64,000 bases of DNA from Chitinimonas arctica (GCF_007431345.1 NZ_CP041730.1:1-64000); one strand, 5' to 3'; positions 50,877 to 60,600 are shown, counted from the stretch's first letter. Notes: generated by a model not told the origin, from the letters alone. Numbers and translations are program-made.

Positions 50877-51785
50877 TCAAGCGCGCTTGCGCCGGGCCGC
50901 CGAGGTCGTGGACGCCTCCGCTTTGGCGCGCGTCGCGGCGGGCTTCGCGACTGCGGTTTTTTTTGAGGCGGCTTGTCTGATTGCGCGGCTCGCCTTGGGC
51001 TTGCCGGAAAGACTTTGCTTGAGCAGGGCTACCAGATCCACCACATTGCCGCCGGATGGTGGCGGCTCGGCCTGCCCCTCATCCGGCACGATGGCATGGG
51101 TTTCGTTGGCGGCGATCTTCCGGTCAACCAGGGCCATTACGTCGTCCTGGTAGCTATCGCGGTATCGCGCGTGTTGCCAGGTCTCGCTCAGATCCTCGAC
51201 CAAAGCTTGCGCCATCTTCAATTCGCGGTCGCTGATGCCGTCACCCACCGGCAGATCCAGTTCGTCCTGTCCCCGCAGTTCGTTTGCATAGCGCAAGGTC
51301 TGCAATACCAGGGCCTGGTCCACCACCCTCAGCGCCGCCAAATGCTGGCGGGTGCGGATCACCACTTGCCCTATGCCTACCCTGCCCGATCGCCGCAAGG
51401 TTTCCCGCAGCAAGGCATAAACCTTTTCTCCTCGCCGCGTCGGCGTCAGGTAATAGGGTTGCTCATAGCAAAGCGGGTCTATCTCATCCGCTTTCACGAA
51501 GGCTTGCAGCTCAAGCGTTTGCGTCGCGGCCGGATTGGCTTGCTTGAGCTCCTGTTCGGTCAGCACCACGTACTGACCTTCCTCATATTGATATCCCTTG
51601 ACGATATCGTCCCACTCGACCTCCTTGCCGGTCGCCTTATTGACGCGTCGATAACCCACCGGCGCAAAATCCCGCTTATCGATCAGGTCGAGATCCAGCT
51701 CGCTGCGTTTTTCCGCAGCAAACAGTTCGACGGGAATATGCACCAAGCCAAAGCTGATGGCGCCTTTCCATAGTGCGCGCGGCAT
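50877..51785 (-). CDS. ku: DNA end-binding protein Ku
   Basis: A 302-aa bacterial Ku homodimer that binds double-strand ends and recruits LigD. Family text: MPRALWKGAISFGLVHIPVE at the start, 'DFAPVGYRRVNKATGKEVEW', 'GQYVVLTEQELKQANP' and 'YLTPTRRGEKVYALLRETLR'. The C-terminus is a lysine/alanine-rich tail (about residues 260-302), typical of Ku proteins that bind DNA non-specifically. The ATG at 51783-51785 follows AGGTAGGA. Forms a ku-ligD operon. Confidence 0.97.
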   Translation of the reverse strand: MPRALWKGAISFGLVHIPVELFAAEKRSELDLDLIDKRDFAPVGYRRVNKATGKEVEWDDIVKGYQYEEGQYVVLTEQELKQANPAATQTLELQAFVKADEIDPLCYEQPYYLTPTRRGEKVYALLRETLRRSGRVGIGQVVIRTRQHLAALRVVDQALVLQTLRYANELRGQDELDLPVGDGISDRELKMAQALVEDLSETWQHARYRDSYQDDVMALVDRKIAANETHAIVPDEGQAEPPPSGGNVVDLVALLKQSLSGKPKASRAIRQAASKKTAVAKPAATRAKAEASTTSAARRKRA

Positions 51786-51975
51786 GGTCCTACCTCTGGC
51801 GATGGTCAGCGATAAGACGGACACAGCAAGCGGCATTCCTTGCCGGGATCGCCGGGGGATTCCTGCTTCAATCCGAGGAGGTATGGGCATGCTGCTTGCA
51901 ACGGTTCTTTCTGCTGACGCACAGGATTATGCGAACCCCGATCGCAGCCGCCCGTCTAGAACTGGAGAACCCAAT

Positions 51976-52497
51976 ATGATTCCGCACACCCAGAGCAGCG
52001 CAAATAAAAAAACCGCCATGGTCAAAGATCGGCAGCCCGCTGTCGCCGCCAAAGCCAAGGACGCGACCACCCTTTTACGTGCAGACCACAAATTGGTGGA
52101 TGGCTTGTTCGCCGAATACAAAAAAGCGCGTTCCCCGGCAAAGAAACGGCAACTGGTCGATCAGATCTGCAAGGAACTGACCGTGCATGCACAGATAGAA
52201 GAAGAAATTTTCTACCCTGCGGTGAAGGCCGCGCTGAAGGATACGGCGCTTATTCCGGAGGCGATCGTGGAACATGCCACGCTCAAGGATTTGATCGCCC
52301 AGGTAGAAGGTGTCGAACCAGGAGGGGAACTCTTCGATGCAAAGATCATGGTGCTCTCCGAGTACGTGAAGCACCACGTCAAGGAAGAACATGCCGAAAT
52401 GTTTCCAAAGGCAAAAGCGACCAAACTGGATATGAAGGCGCTTGGCGCCAAGATGGCGGAACGTAAAGCCGAACTGACGGCCGACCATGAAGCGTAA
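51976..52497 (+). CDS. hemerythrin-like HHE domain protein
   Basis: A 173-aa cytosolic protein. Histidines and carboxylates in hemerythrin spacing are seen: 'LRADHKLVDGLFAEYKKARS', 'KELTVHAQIEEEIFYPAVKA', 'AIVEHATLKDLIAQVEG' and 'EYVKHHVKEEHAEMFPKAK'. These predict a four-helix bundle with a di-iron site that could bind O2 or NO. GGAGA precedes the ATG at 51976; the frame is open far upstream across the divergent ku start but without family text. Proteins of this type often accompany oxidative stress or DNA repair genes. Confidence 0.9.
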   Translation: MIPHTQSSANKKTAMVKDRQPAVAAKAKDATTLLRADHKLVDGLFAEYKKARSPAKKRQLVDQICKELTVHAQIEEEIFYPAVKAALKDTALIPEAIVEHATLKDLIAQVEGVEPGGELFDAKIMVLSEYVKHHVKEEHAEMFPKAKATKLDMKALGAKMAERKAELTADHEA

Positions 52498-52535
52498 GGC
52501 GTAAAGCGGCGCTCAGGAAAAAACCTGCTTCAACA

Positions 52536-52568
52536 AACCACGCCAGGCAATTGGCGTGGTTTTGTTTT
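52536..52568. terminator. terminator between hemerythrin and alcohol dehydrogenase genes
   Basis: AACCACGCCA (52536-52545) and TGGCGTGGTT (52552-52561) form a 10-bp stem with a 6-nt loop, followed by TTTGTTTT. It lies between the 3' ends of convergent genes. Confidence 0.85.
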
Positions 52569-52579
52569 GCGGAGAATGC

Positions 52580-53782
52580 CTAACTTTCCGTTGCGGCCCG
52601 AGGTGGTACCGCGTCATTGCCCGGCATAAGGATTACCTTGCGGCAATCGTCCAATTTGCCATCGAACAAGCGATAGCCCTCCGCAGCCTGTTCCAAAGGT
52701 AGCCGATGGGTGATGATGGCCGAGGGGTCCAGCACACCTTGCTGGATGCGTTCCAGCAGCAGCGGCATCCAATGCTGTACATGGGTTTGTCCCATGCGCA
52801 AGGTCAGGCCCTTCTCGAACGCATCGCCGAACATAAAGCCATGGATAAAGCCGGCATACACGCCCGGTACACTGACAATGCCACCGCGGCGCGTGGCGGC
52901 GATACATTGGCGCAAGGTAAAGCCGCTGGAGCCTTCCAGTTTCAGGTCCGTGAGGACGGTTTCCAGGGTGCTGCCCTTGGCCTCAAAGCCGACCGCATCG
53001 ATACTGCAATCGACGCCTCGATAGGCGGTAGCCTCGATCAGCAACTCGGCGGGGTCGCCGTACTGATCGAAATTAATGGTTTCCACGCCGTAAGCCTCGC
53101 GCGCGAATGCCAGCCGATAGTCGTGGTGATCGATCATGAATATGCGCTCCGCCCCTTGCATACGCGCACAGGCAGCCGCCATCAGGCCTACCGGACCCGC
53201 GCCGAATATCGCCACCGTGGCGCCCCGCCCTACTTCGGCATTGACGACGGCCTGGTAGCCGGTGGGTAGGATGTCCGACAGGAAAAGCACTTTCTCATCG
53301 GGCAACCCTTCCGGTAGTTTCAGTGGCCCCACGTTGGCCATGGGAACACGGACATACTCGGCCTGACCGCCGGCGTAGCCACCATAAAGATGGGTGTAGC
53401 CGAACATGCCGGCACCGGGCCGCAGCCGTTTGCGATTCAGTAGCGTCCCCTGGGCAGGGTTGGTGCTTTCGCAAGCCGCATAAAGCGATTTGTTACAGAA
53501 GAAGCAATGCCCGCAGGAAATGGTGAACGGGACGACAACCCGATCACCCACCGCCAACTTGGTCACGGCCGGCCCGGTCTCCTCCACGATGCCCATGAAT
53601 TCATGTCCCAGCACATCCCCCGCTTCCATCCCGGGCACTTTGCCTCGGAAGAGATGCAGATCGGAACCGCATATGGCCGTTGCCGTGACGCGTAGCAGAA
53701 TGTCATCCGACTCGACCAGGCGCGGATCGGGAATTTGATCGACCCGAACATCTTTTGCTCCGTGATAGACCAGTGCTTTCAT
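52580..53782 (-). CDS. zinc-dependent alcohol dehydrogenase (formaldehyde dehydrogenase-like)
   Basis: A 400-aa MDR-family dehydrogenase. Catalytic zinc ligands Cys38 (AICGSDLHLFRG) and His60-Glu61 (GHEFMGIVEE). The structural zinc lobe has a cysteine cluster (CGHCFFCNKSLYAAC). The Rossmann motif is 'VAIFGAGPVGLMAAACARMQ'. The insertion and 'GVDCSIDAVGFEAKG' resemble glutathione-independent formaldehyde dehydrogenases and related NAD-dependent enzymes of about 390-400 aa. The substrate cannot be told from the sequence. Single gene. Confidence 0.9.
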   Translation of the reverse strand: MKALVYHGAKDVRVDQIPDPRLVESDDILLRVTATAICGSDLHLFRGKVPGMEAGDVLGHEFMGIVEETGPAVTKLAVGDRVVVPFTISCGHCFFCNKSLYAACESTNPAQGTLLNRKRLRPGAGMFGYTHLYGGYAGGQAEYVRVPMANVGPLKLPEGLPDEKVLFLSDILPTGYQAVVNAEVGRGATVAIFGAGPVGLMAAACARMQGAERIFMIDHHDYRLAFAREAYGVETINFDQYGDPAELLIEATAYRGVDCSIDAVGFEAKGSTLETVLTDLKLEGSSGFTLRQCIAATRRGGIVSVPGVYAGFIHGFMFGDAFEKGLTLRMGQTHVQHWMPLLLERIQQGVLDPSAIITHRLPLEQAAEGYRLFDGKLDDCRKVILMPGNDAVPPRAATES

Positions 53783-54285
53783 GGCGCTTCCCCGTGTTGA
53801 CGACCGTTATGTCAATCCAGGGCATCCACCGCCGAAGGCTGTGCAAAGGAGCGAGTGAGTCCTTGCATGGCTGGACGGATTGCACGGCCGGGGCTGCCTG
53901 GATCGCTTTTGGTACCGTGACTGCTCAAGGGTCTTAGCAATTGCAGTACCTGAAAAACGGGCTGACCGGGCTTCAAACGCTGAGCGCATAGGCCAATAAA
54001 TCACAATCGCCTAGCACAAACGTGAAACTAACGCTTCTGTCTGCTGTCATTTCCTATGGTTTTCCTCCTCCACCATGGCACATGGGTCGCCTCGCCGGGC
54101 GGGAGTAACGCGATGCAGCCGCGAATGTGCTTAAGCTGCTGACCACCCGGAAAGACGGGTGCCTTCAAGCCCGGGAACTGGGCTGCCTCCACCGGTCGGA
54201 AGCCTTTGCGGGCAGTTAATGCTGGCCAGTTCCTGGCCTTGAGGGCGTACAACGCGCACGGCATGACCTAACTTGCTTTGCCGCG
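53783..54285. other. intergenic region, no convincing gene
   Basis: 503 bp between the dehydrogenase and the unknown gene at 54286. A 78-codon frame on the minus strand (54028-54264) starts with ATG after a weak site, but its composition (P, R, K, G rich) shows no family resemblance and I do not call it. The dehydrogenase promoter should lie near 53790-53900. No RNA gene or clear repeat was seen. Confidence 0.5.
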
Positions 54286-55341
54286 CTAGTCCATCTTGAT
54301 CCCGTGCCTGGTCAGTTTGCGCGTCAGATAAGTTTGACCTAGTTCACCGAAGGCCTTGTTGGCGGTTTCCACGCGCTTTTCGTCGCCAGATTTCATTTCT
54401 GCGAACAGATGCTTGATGTTTGCCTTATTGCTCGTCCACCATTTGCCGCTGTCACTGAACTTGGCGCTGCCCGTGAACAACGCCGACGCTTTTTGGTTGA
54501 AAACACTGCTGGCCCCATCGAACGCGCTTTTGTGGGCCTTGCTAATGGCCTTGAGCTGATCAGCTTTGCTGAACATTTTGCCGTTGGCAGCCCAATGGGC
54601 TTTCATAGCGGCGATGCCGGTGTCCTTCAGGCCGTGTATCTCCTGCCCTCCCTTGCCCAGCTGGGGGAAGGCCTCGAACATATGGTCGTCAAAGTAGTAA
54701 CCGGCGTGCTCGTTGCCGGCAACCTTCATTTGCCATTTGGTTGCCATGGTCTTGGCCCGAATGGCCGAACCGATATCTTCCAGGCCAACTGCGCGTTTGG
54801 CGGTGACGTCCTCCAGAAAGGAGCCGATGGCGATACCGCCCAATGGAGTTTTTTTCGGATATTCCTGCTTTTGGGTCAGATTTAGCTCATCGACCTCCGA
54901 GATCTTGGCGCCTTCGTCGTAGTGCTCACCGCCAGGGGAGAGGCGTTTAATTACCCGCCCTTCCAGTTTGGCGCGCTGCGGCGATAGGTTGTAAGGAAGG
55001 ATGTCCTGGTAAGCCGTGGCGTTGGAGGTGTGTAAATTACCCTGCGTCAAGTCAGTGCCATGCTGGATGGCATGGATATTGGCGACTATCGGGTATGTGT
55101 GGACACCGTGTCCCGATTTCTGGATTTGCAGATTGAGCTTGGTCGTCACACTTTTATCGGCGCCATCGCGGATCTTGTCGATGGTGTTGTAGAAGTGGGT
55201 GCCCACCTTGTGGCTTGGCGGAGTGGGCGTGCCTATGGTGGCACGCTTCTGCCGCTTGTAAGTGACAGTGGGAGCAAACGTTGGCGGTGCAAGCGGAACG
55301 GGTACCGGATCGCCATCGCTTCCCTTCCGCTTTCTTTTCAC
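54286..55341 (-). CDS. unknown protein with nuclear-localisation-like N-terminus
   Basis: A 351-aa protein of no recognised family. It begins MKRKRKGSDGDPVPVP and has a second basic cluster KRQKR at about residue 30, resembling a bipartite nuclear localisation signal. The rest is soluble and mixed helix/strand ('HFYNTIDKIRDGADKSVTTK', 'IHAIQHGTDLTQGNLHTSNA', 'WQMKVAGNEHAGYYFDDHMF'), with no signal peptide, membrane segment or obvious catalytic motif. It is encoded right beside an integrase stub and a tRNA fragment, so it is probably cargo of a mobile island. Candidate secreted effector or toxin; purely inferential. Confidence 0.6.
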   Translation of the reverse strand: MKRKRKGSDGDPVPVPLAPPTFAPTVTYKRQKRATIGTPTPPSHKVGTHFYNTIDKIRDGADKSVTTKLNLQIQKSGHGVHTYPIVANIHAIQHGTDLTQGNLHTSNATAYQDILPYNLSPQRAKLEGRVIKRLSPGGEHYDEGAKISEVDELNLTQKQEYPKKTPLGGIAIGSFLEDVTAKRAVGLEDIGSAIRAKTMATKWQMKVAGNEHAGYYFDDHMFEAFPQLGKGGQEIHGLKDTGIAAMKAHWAANGKMFSKADQLKAISKAHKSAFDGASSVFNQKASALFTGSAKFSDSGKWWTSNKANIKHLFAEMKSGDEKRVETANKAFGELGQTYLTRKLTRHGIKMD

Positions 55342-55352
55342 CTTGCTCTCCT

Positions 55353-55766
55353 CTACGTTCGCTTGATCAGCGATTTACGCAAGGGGTGTGCCATGTGCCG
55401 CCTGATGTCGATATCGGCGTGAAATGGCTTGGAGAGTGGGGTGGAGCCGCTAGGCGACATCGGCGGGGAAAGGGCGAACGGGTCGTTTCCAACCCGAGGT
55501 GGGTCAAAACCACACCGGTTTTGACCAGGATCCAGTCCCGCGGCGAGCAACTTGCGTGCATCGTCTCGCTTCCTGCGCGCTTCGCTGAGACCGGTTTCTG
55601 GGTAGACGCCCAGGGATATCAGCTTCTCTCTGCCAGCGATCCTGTATTGGAGTCGCCAATACTTCGACCCGTTGGGATTCAGCTGTAAGAACAGGCCTTT
55701 GCCATCCGCCAGTTTCTTCGACGCTAAAGAAGGCTTGGCGGCTCGAATTTGCAGGTCAGTCAGTGG
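55353..55766 (-). pseudogene. tyrosine integrase (P4-type), N-terminal fragment
   Basis: The first ~80 residues match the arm-binding domain of P4-like integrases (DUF4102): MPLTDLQIRAAKPSLASKKL, 'DGKGLFLQLNPNGSKYWRLQ' and 'GREKLISLGVYPETGLSEAR', with the usual RDDARKLLAAGLDP helix. After this the frame continues with unrelated residues and the catalytic R-H-R-Y domain is missing. It lies next to a tRNA-Leu 3' end, the normal target of such enzymes, on the same strand as the tRNA. Remnant of an integrative island. Confidence 0.85.
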
Positions 55767-55865
55767 CATTTGGGGGTAACTCCGAAATCGAACTGAACGT
55801 ACCCCCAAACCTACCCCCATCTTGTCTGGCTTCTTACGGAAAAGGGCGAATCATCCTGGAATTAA

Positions 55866-55898
55866 AAAACCCGCATCGCTAGCAGCGATGCGGGTTTT
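55866..55898 (-). terminator. terminator downstream of the tRNA-Leu fragment
   Basis: AAAACCCGCATCGCT (55866-55880) and AGCGATGCGGGTTTT (55884-55898) form a perfect 15-bp stem with a 3-nt loop, flanked by A and T runs. It lies 33 bp after the tRNA 3' end, the usual place for a tRNA terminator. Confidence 0.9.
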
Positions 55899-55930
55899 CT
55901 GGAAGTCCACGGACCTGCATGGACTGTATC

Positions 55931-55985
55931 TGGTGCCCGGGGTCGGACTCGAACCGACACGCCTTGCGGCGGGGGATTTTGAGTC
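55931..55985 (-). tRNA. tRNA-Leu(CAA), 3' half only (attachment-site remnant)
   Basis: Reading the minus strand from 55985, the anticodon loop CTCAAAA (anticodon CAA) is followed by a class II variable arm (GCCGCAAGGCGT), the T arm TCGGTTCGAGTCCGA and the acceptor end CCCGGGCACCA. Nothing matching the D arm or 5' acceptor strand (expected GCCCGGG) precedes it, so the gene is cut in the anticodon stem. Not a functional tRNA. It probably marks an att site of the island whose integrase stub lies downstream. Confidence 0.75.
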
Positions 55986-56562
55986 TGTCCGGTGAGAAAA
56001 GTAGTTCCTATTAATCAATGACTTGCCGCCGCCTGTTCATTGTTAACCCTGCGAGAATCAAGCACATTCAGCGTTAGTTCGGCTTGCTCTGGCACACTTT
56101 TGTCACACGAATTCTGGGGGGATCTGAACGCGACTAGCCTCTCGGACCGGAGCGGTACAAGCAGCCTAGGCGAGTCGATTGGAATGACCTGTAGTAGCAA
56201 ACCAGTTACAGGTTCGATTCCTGTCGGAGGCGTCATTCCATGCTGCTTCAAGCTTCATGAAACAAAGAAAAAACAAATACTTAGCGTAAGTTGCCATCCG
56301 GCATCCGGCATCCGGCATCAGAAGGCTTGAAATGGCTTCCGCATTCGCACGTTTGTCGCTGTGGATGGCGGAGCAAATCCGCGAGAAATCTGTCGCGCGG
56401 GAATTGCTTGCCAATACCATTTATCCGTGTTGGCGATCCGCTTCCAGCACTTCGATCATTCCTATCGGCACCAATTTTTCGGTGAGTCTATCGGGATGAC
56501 CTACAAGCATTGGTGCAACTTCGGCGGTATCTGCGAGCGAAAAATTTCGGCCATCCATCTAG
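55986..56562. other. island border region with tRNA-like T arm and short repeats
   Basis: No convincing gene in 577 bp. At 56208-56232 there is a T arm (ACAGG TTCGATT CCTGT) followed by CGGAGGCG, like the 3' end of another tRNA on the plus strand, but without CCA or an upstream cloverleaf. At 56295-56315 CATCCGG is repeated three times. The frames that cover the tRNA-like piece are translation artefacts. This looks like scar DNA from several integration events. Confidence 0.5.
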
Positions 56563-56731
56563 GGGGCTGGTGAGAAACTCCCGGTATCAGCCACTGCGTG
56601 GGAAAATCTGACCAGATCAGGAATATTTGCTCAAAAAATAGGCGCAAATTGCCAGATTTTTGAACAAAACCCTGCATTTTCACAACTTTCCTGCAGCACG
56701 GTGGGAGTCCGACGAGTCTCTCACCAGCCTG
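56563..56731. mobile_element. MITE-like element, IS5-type ends
   Basis: A 169-bp non-coding element with 17-bp terminal inverted repeats: GGGGCTGGTGAGAAACT (56563-56579), and at 56715-56731 a copy that reads CAGGCTGGTGAGAGACT on the other strand (14 of 17 matching). CTAG stands directly on both sides (56559-56562 and 56732-56735), the 4-bp target duplication made by IS5-family elements. There is no room for a transposase, so it must be mobilised in trans. Confidence 0.7.
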
Positions 56732-56940
56732 CTAGTCATATGCCTAGCTTAGGGAAAATTTACGTGAAACAAGCGTGCAAGTTAGGCTTTTGTACTAGAT
56801 GACTCCGGTATGATGCTCGCCTTGCGATGCACCGCTTCGATGACGATACGGGCTCTGTCCAAGTTGTCAGTATGAGAAAGATAAGAATTTCCTTATTCAC
56901 TACGGAAAATCCACAGACTAAACTTTTTGGGAGGACTGAA

Positions 56941-57612
56941 ATGACAAAAAAATGGCTCAAGCCCCTTGCCTTGATAGGATCGGCGCTCCTTGCCTGGAAC
57001 GCAAGTGCAGCGAGCTTTGATTGCGAAGCTGCAAAAAGCACGACTGAAAAATTGATTTGCTTGGAACCCAATTTGTCTCAACTTGACGAGCAGCTCTCTT
57101 CGAGATATCGCCGGGTGTCAAGTGACAAGCAATGGAAAAAAAGCCAGCTGGCGTGGCTTAAAGCTCGGGACGCCTGTTTGGATTCAGCATGCCTTATTAC
57201 GTACTATCAACATCGCATTGAAGAATTGAAAGCCACCGAGCCCGCAATCTGTAAAAAAATTGAGAGGCTTTATTCTTCAGGCGAACATGGCAAGTACTCG
57301 ATCCCGTTCGAAGACAAGGGTGATGATTCATGGGTTTATGCTTTTGATCTCGACAAAAATCGGCAAACCGACAATCTGGAGGCTAGGTGCGGAAATGGAT
57401 CTGAAGCTATTTGCGAAATGCGGCTTTTCATGAACGGAAAACTCGCTGCGGAATTTGGCGTACCTGCGGGCATCCGGCTTATAGAAATAAAAAAAATTAT
57501 TTACATTGTAACGGGAGTGAGTATTTACGCTGACAACAGGGCTGAATTCGATGGCTTCTCTGTGCGTCAACTTCTTTTAAATAAAGAAAAATTGGTTTGC
57601 GGAACGGATTAA
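56941..57612 (+). CDS. LprI/DUF1311-type exported protein, candidate lysozyme inhibitor/immunity protein
   Basis: A 223-aa exported protein. Signal peptide residues 1-23 (LALIGSALLAWNASAA). The N-terminal domain is of the LprI (DUF1311) family: FDCEAAKSTTEKLICLEPNL then SQLDEQLSSRYRRV, with paired cysteines and the Q-x-x-W-L-K-A-R-D-x-C block (SQLAWLKARDACLDSACLI). Mycobacterial LprI inhibits lysozyme. The C-terminal 110 residues are beta-rich with a calcium-site-like FDLDKNRQTDNLEAR. GGGAGGA precedes the ATG. The stop is 14 nt before the RTX-lysozyme ATG, so the two are coupled, which suggests an immunity role. Confidence 0.75.
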   Translation: MTKKWLKPLALIGSALLAWNASAASFDCEAAKSTTEKLICLEPNLSQLDEQLSSRYRRVSSDKQWKKSQLAWLKARDACLDSACLITYYQHRIEELKATEPAICKKIERLYSSGEHGKYSIPFEDKGDDSWVYAFDLDKNRQTDNLEARCGNGSEAICEMRLFMNGKLAAEFGVPAGIRLIEIKKIIYIVTGVSIYADNRAEFDGFSVRQLLLNKEKLVCGTD

Positions 57613-57626
57613 GGGAAAAGAAGCAG

Positions 57627-60600
57627 ATGTTGAAATACAAAGTACTTACACAAGATGGCTACAATGATCTCTTGGCGAGATTTGTCAAGATAACTGAAAA
57701 ACTTCATCCCGCTGCCACCAACATAGGAGATAACAAGGCCACGATTGGCTACGGTTACACTCTTAATCGGAACAACAATGTCGAAATCTGGACGCGTGCG
57801 GGTTTGCAGCTGTCAGATGCACAATGGAAGTCTCTGAGAGATATTGATAGTGCCAAAATCGGGGCCAAGACAGCACTGGGTTTGAAATTTCCAGGAACTT
57901 TGAATGCCGCACAATCAAGCGCATTACTTGGTGCATCATTTTCAGAGTATGAAGCACTATCAAATAGATTAGGGATGCCGTTTTCCACAGAGAAAGCTGC
58001 CTTTGTTTCGCTTACGTATAATCGAGGCGTTACTAATGCAAATACCATGGTGGACTTTTTCACGGCAGTTGCTGACGGTAATCGTGCTGAAGCATGGTTT
58101 CAAATACGATACAACACGATGAGATTTACCCCTGGTGACTTTAAAAATGGCGTTGCCAAAAGGCGTTACGTAGAAGCTGAGGTGTTTAGTTTGTATGACG
58201 CTCCCTTAGCTAACCTGGCGACCATTGACGAAGCAAAAAAAGCGTACGCCATGCTGACTAAGCATAGAAATGAAATTCTCACGCATGAAAAAAAATATGG
58301 TGTCCCTGCGGACGGATCAAAATCCAAACGCAACATGATTGGAGAGGCGGCAAGTGATAGCTTATTGAGGACAATTTCCATACCACGGTCAATAGTAGAT
58401 TCGCTTTTGCCGGCATATACAGAAATTGTTACATGGGCAAATAGCATTAAAGGTGCGAATGCGCCAGTCATTGACAAAGCTGTCATAACAAATACTGCTG
58501 CCATTTATTTTCATGGGGTTGGTAATAAGCCATCAAGCCTAGATGGAAAAATGGTTGATGCGCAAAGCGGCAAAGGATTGAACAACAATCTTATGATAGG
58601 AGGCGACGGTCCCGACAACATCGAGGGTGGCACCGGCCACGACTACCTCATAGGCGGCGCCGGTACGGACATCCTACAAGGCGGCAACGACAACGATACG
58701 TTGATTGGCGGCCTCGGCAATGATCAGCTTGAGGGCGGCAATGGTGTTGATACCTATGTGATCGAGGCCGACGGCGGTAGCGACACAATTACGGATACAG
58801 ACGGCCAAGGTACGATCAAATTTGCCGGCACAACATTGTCCGGCGGTACACGTAACGGTATTTTTGGCACCTATCTAAGTACCGACGGCAAGTTCCGCTA
58901 TGTCGCCAACAAGGGTGCCAGTCCAGGCACCGGTGTGCTCGTGGTGACTTGTATTGCCACTGGGCAAAAAATGGGCATCCGCAACTTCAGCAGCGGTCAA
59001 TTCGGTATCAACTTGTCGGAGGGCACTGCGTCCAAACCGCCCGGCACCGTCGGTTTAGCCAGCAATGACTTGCTCGGTTACTTCGGCACTTCTCTCCCCA
59101 CAGCAGCGGCTTTGCGCCACGGCGTCGCAGCCGATATGGCCGCGCCCCAGATGATCGGCATCTACGGCAAGGGCGGCAACGACTTTATCCTGGCACCTGA
59201 CGGTAGCGGCACCCTGGAGGGTGACGAAGGCAATGACTACATCTATGCCGGTAATGGTCTCAAGTTGATTACTGGCGGGTCCGGCGACGACCATATCCAG
59301 GGCAATTGGCGGCTGCTGCCGCGCGTCAGCAGCAATCCCCGTGATATTTGGAACAACAGATACCAGGACTGGACCCTACGCTATACCGCATCTCGCAATC
59401 TCAAGCCCTTCTATGTGATTCCCGATGAGGGTATGGATATCCATCTGGATCTACCCTACCACTGGGAGCTGGATGGCACGCCGCAAAGCGGTAGCCAGCC
59501 ACGCCTCGATATGAACAAAACCGAGCAAAAGGCCGCCAACACCAGCGGCTTCTTTGCCGACGGGGGCGAGGGCAAGGACTTTGTCGAAGGCGGCAATGGC
59601 GCTGATAGCCTGATGGGCAATATTGGTCAAGATACCGTAGTGGGCAACGGCGGCGATGACCAACTCTATGGCGATGCTGGCGAAGACTGCCTGGTGGGCG
59701 ATGACGGTAACGATACGCTCGATGGCGGTGATGACAGCGATACCTTGGTTGGGGTGGTTGGCGATGACCTGCTATCCGGAGGCGGAGGCAACGACTATCT
59801 CTATGGGGGCAGCTTCGACGAGCGATTCAGTGGCAGTGACGATGACCGGCTATACGGCGGCGAGGGTAATGACACCCTCGACGGCAATGGTGGCTCGGAC
59901 CAGCTATTCGGCGATGAAGGTAATGATTTGGTGGTCGAGAGCGGAGCGGGTGCGCTAGCCGATCGAAACCTGCTCGATGGCGGCGACGGCAACGACACCG
60001 TGTGGGCGGGCACTGGTAACAATAACTTGTTCGGTGGCAACGGCAATGATGTGTTGCTGGTCGGTTCCGCCACCTTGGCGCTTGAGTTGATCGGCGACAA
60101 TTACCTCGATGGCGGTGACGGTGAGGACAAACTGCAGGGCGCCAAGGGCAACGATACGTTGGCCGGCGGCGAGGGCCTGGATAGCGTGCGCGGTGGCGCG
60201 GGTGAAGATCAGCTATTTGGCGAAGGCGGCAACGATCTGCTGACGGGCGAAGAGGGCAAGGACACCCTTACTGGCGGAGAAGGTAGCGACTCGCTGAATG
60301 GCGGCGACGGTGACGATACCCTGGACGGTGGCGAAGGCGATGACCGACTCGACGGTGGCGATGGCAATGACCTGCTGCAAGGTGGCGAAGGCACGGATGG
60401 TCTGTATGGCGACGCGGGCAATGACACTTTGAGCGGGGATGGCGAGGACTATCTCGACGGCGGCGAAGGGGATGACAGCATCAGTGGCAGTGACAGCGAC
60501 ATCCTGCAAGGCGGCAGCGGCAGCGATACCCTGCAGGCTCTGGGCAGCGGCCTCTCGCTGCAAGGTGGCGAGGGCGATGATCGCTATCTGATGGCCGACG

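Noticed and set aside
49233..50966. Long open frame (577 codons) opposite ligD
   Set aside because: Shadow of the ligase gene; no signal, domain or ribosome-binding support.
54028..54264. 78-codon minus-strand frame
   Set aside because: No family, poor composition and weak start signal; kept as intergenic.
56015..56420. Two minus-strand frames with text such as PPTGIEPVTG and SDRNRTCN
   Set aside because: These are well-known false translations of the reverse strand of tRNA-like sequence, here the T arm at 56208-56224.
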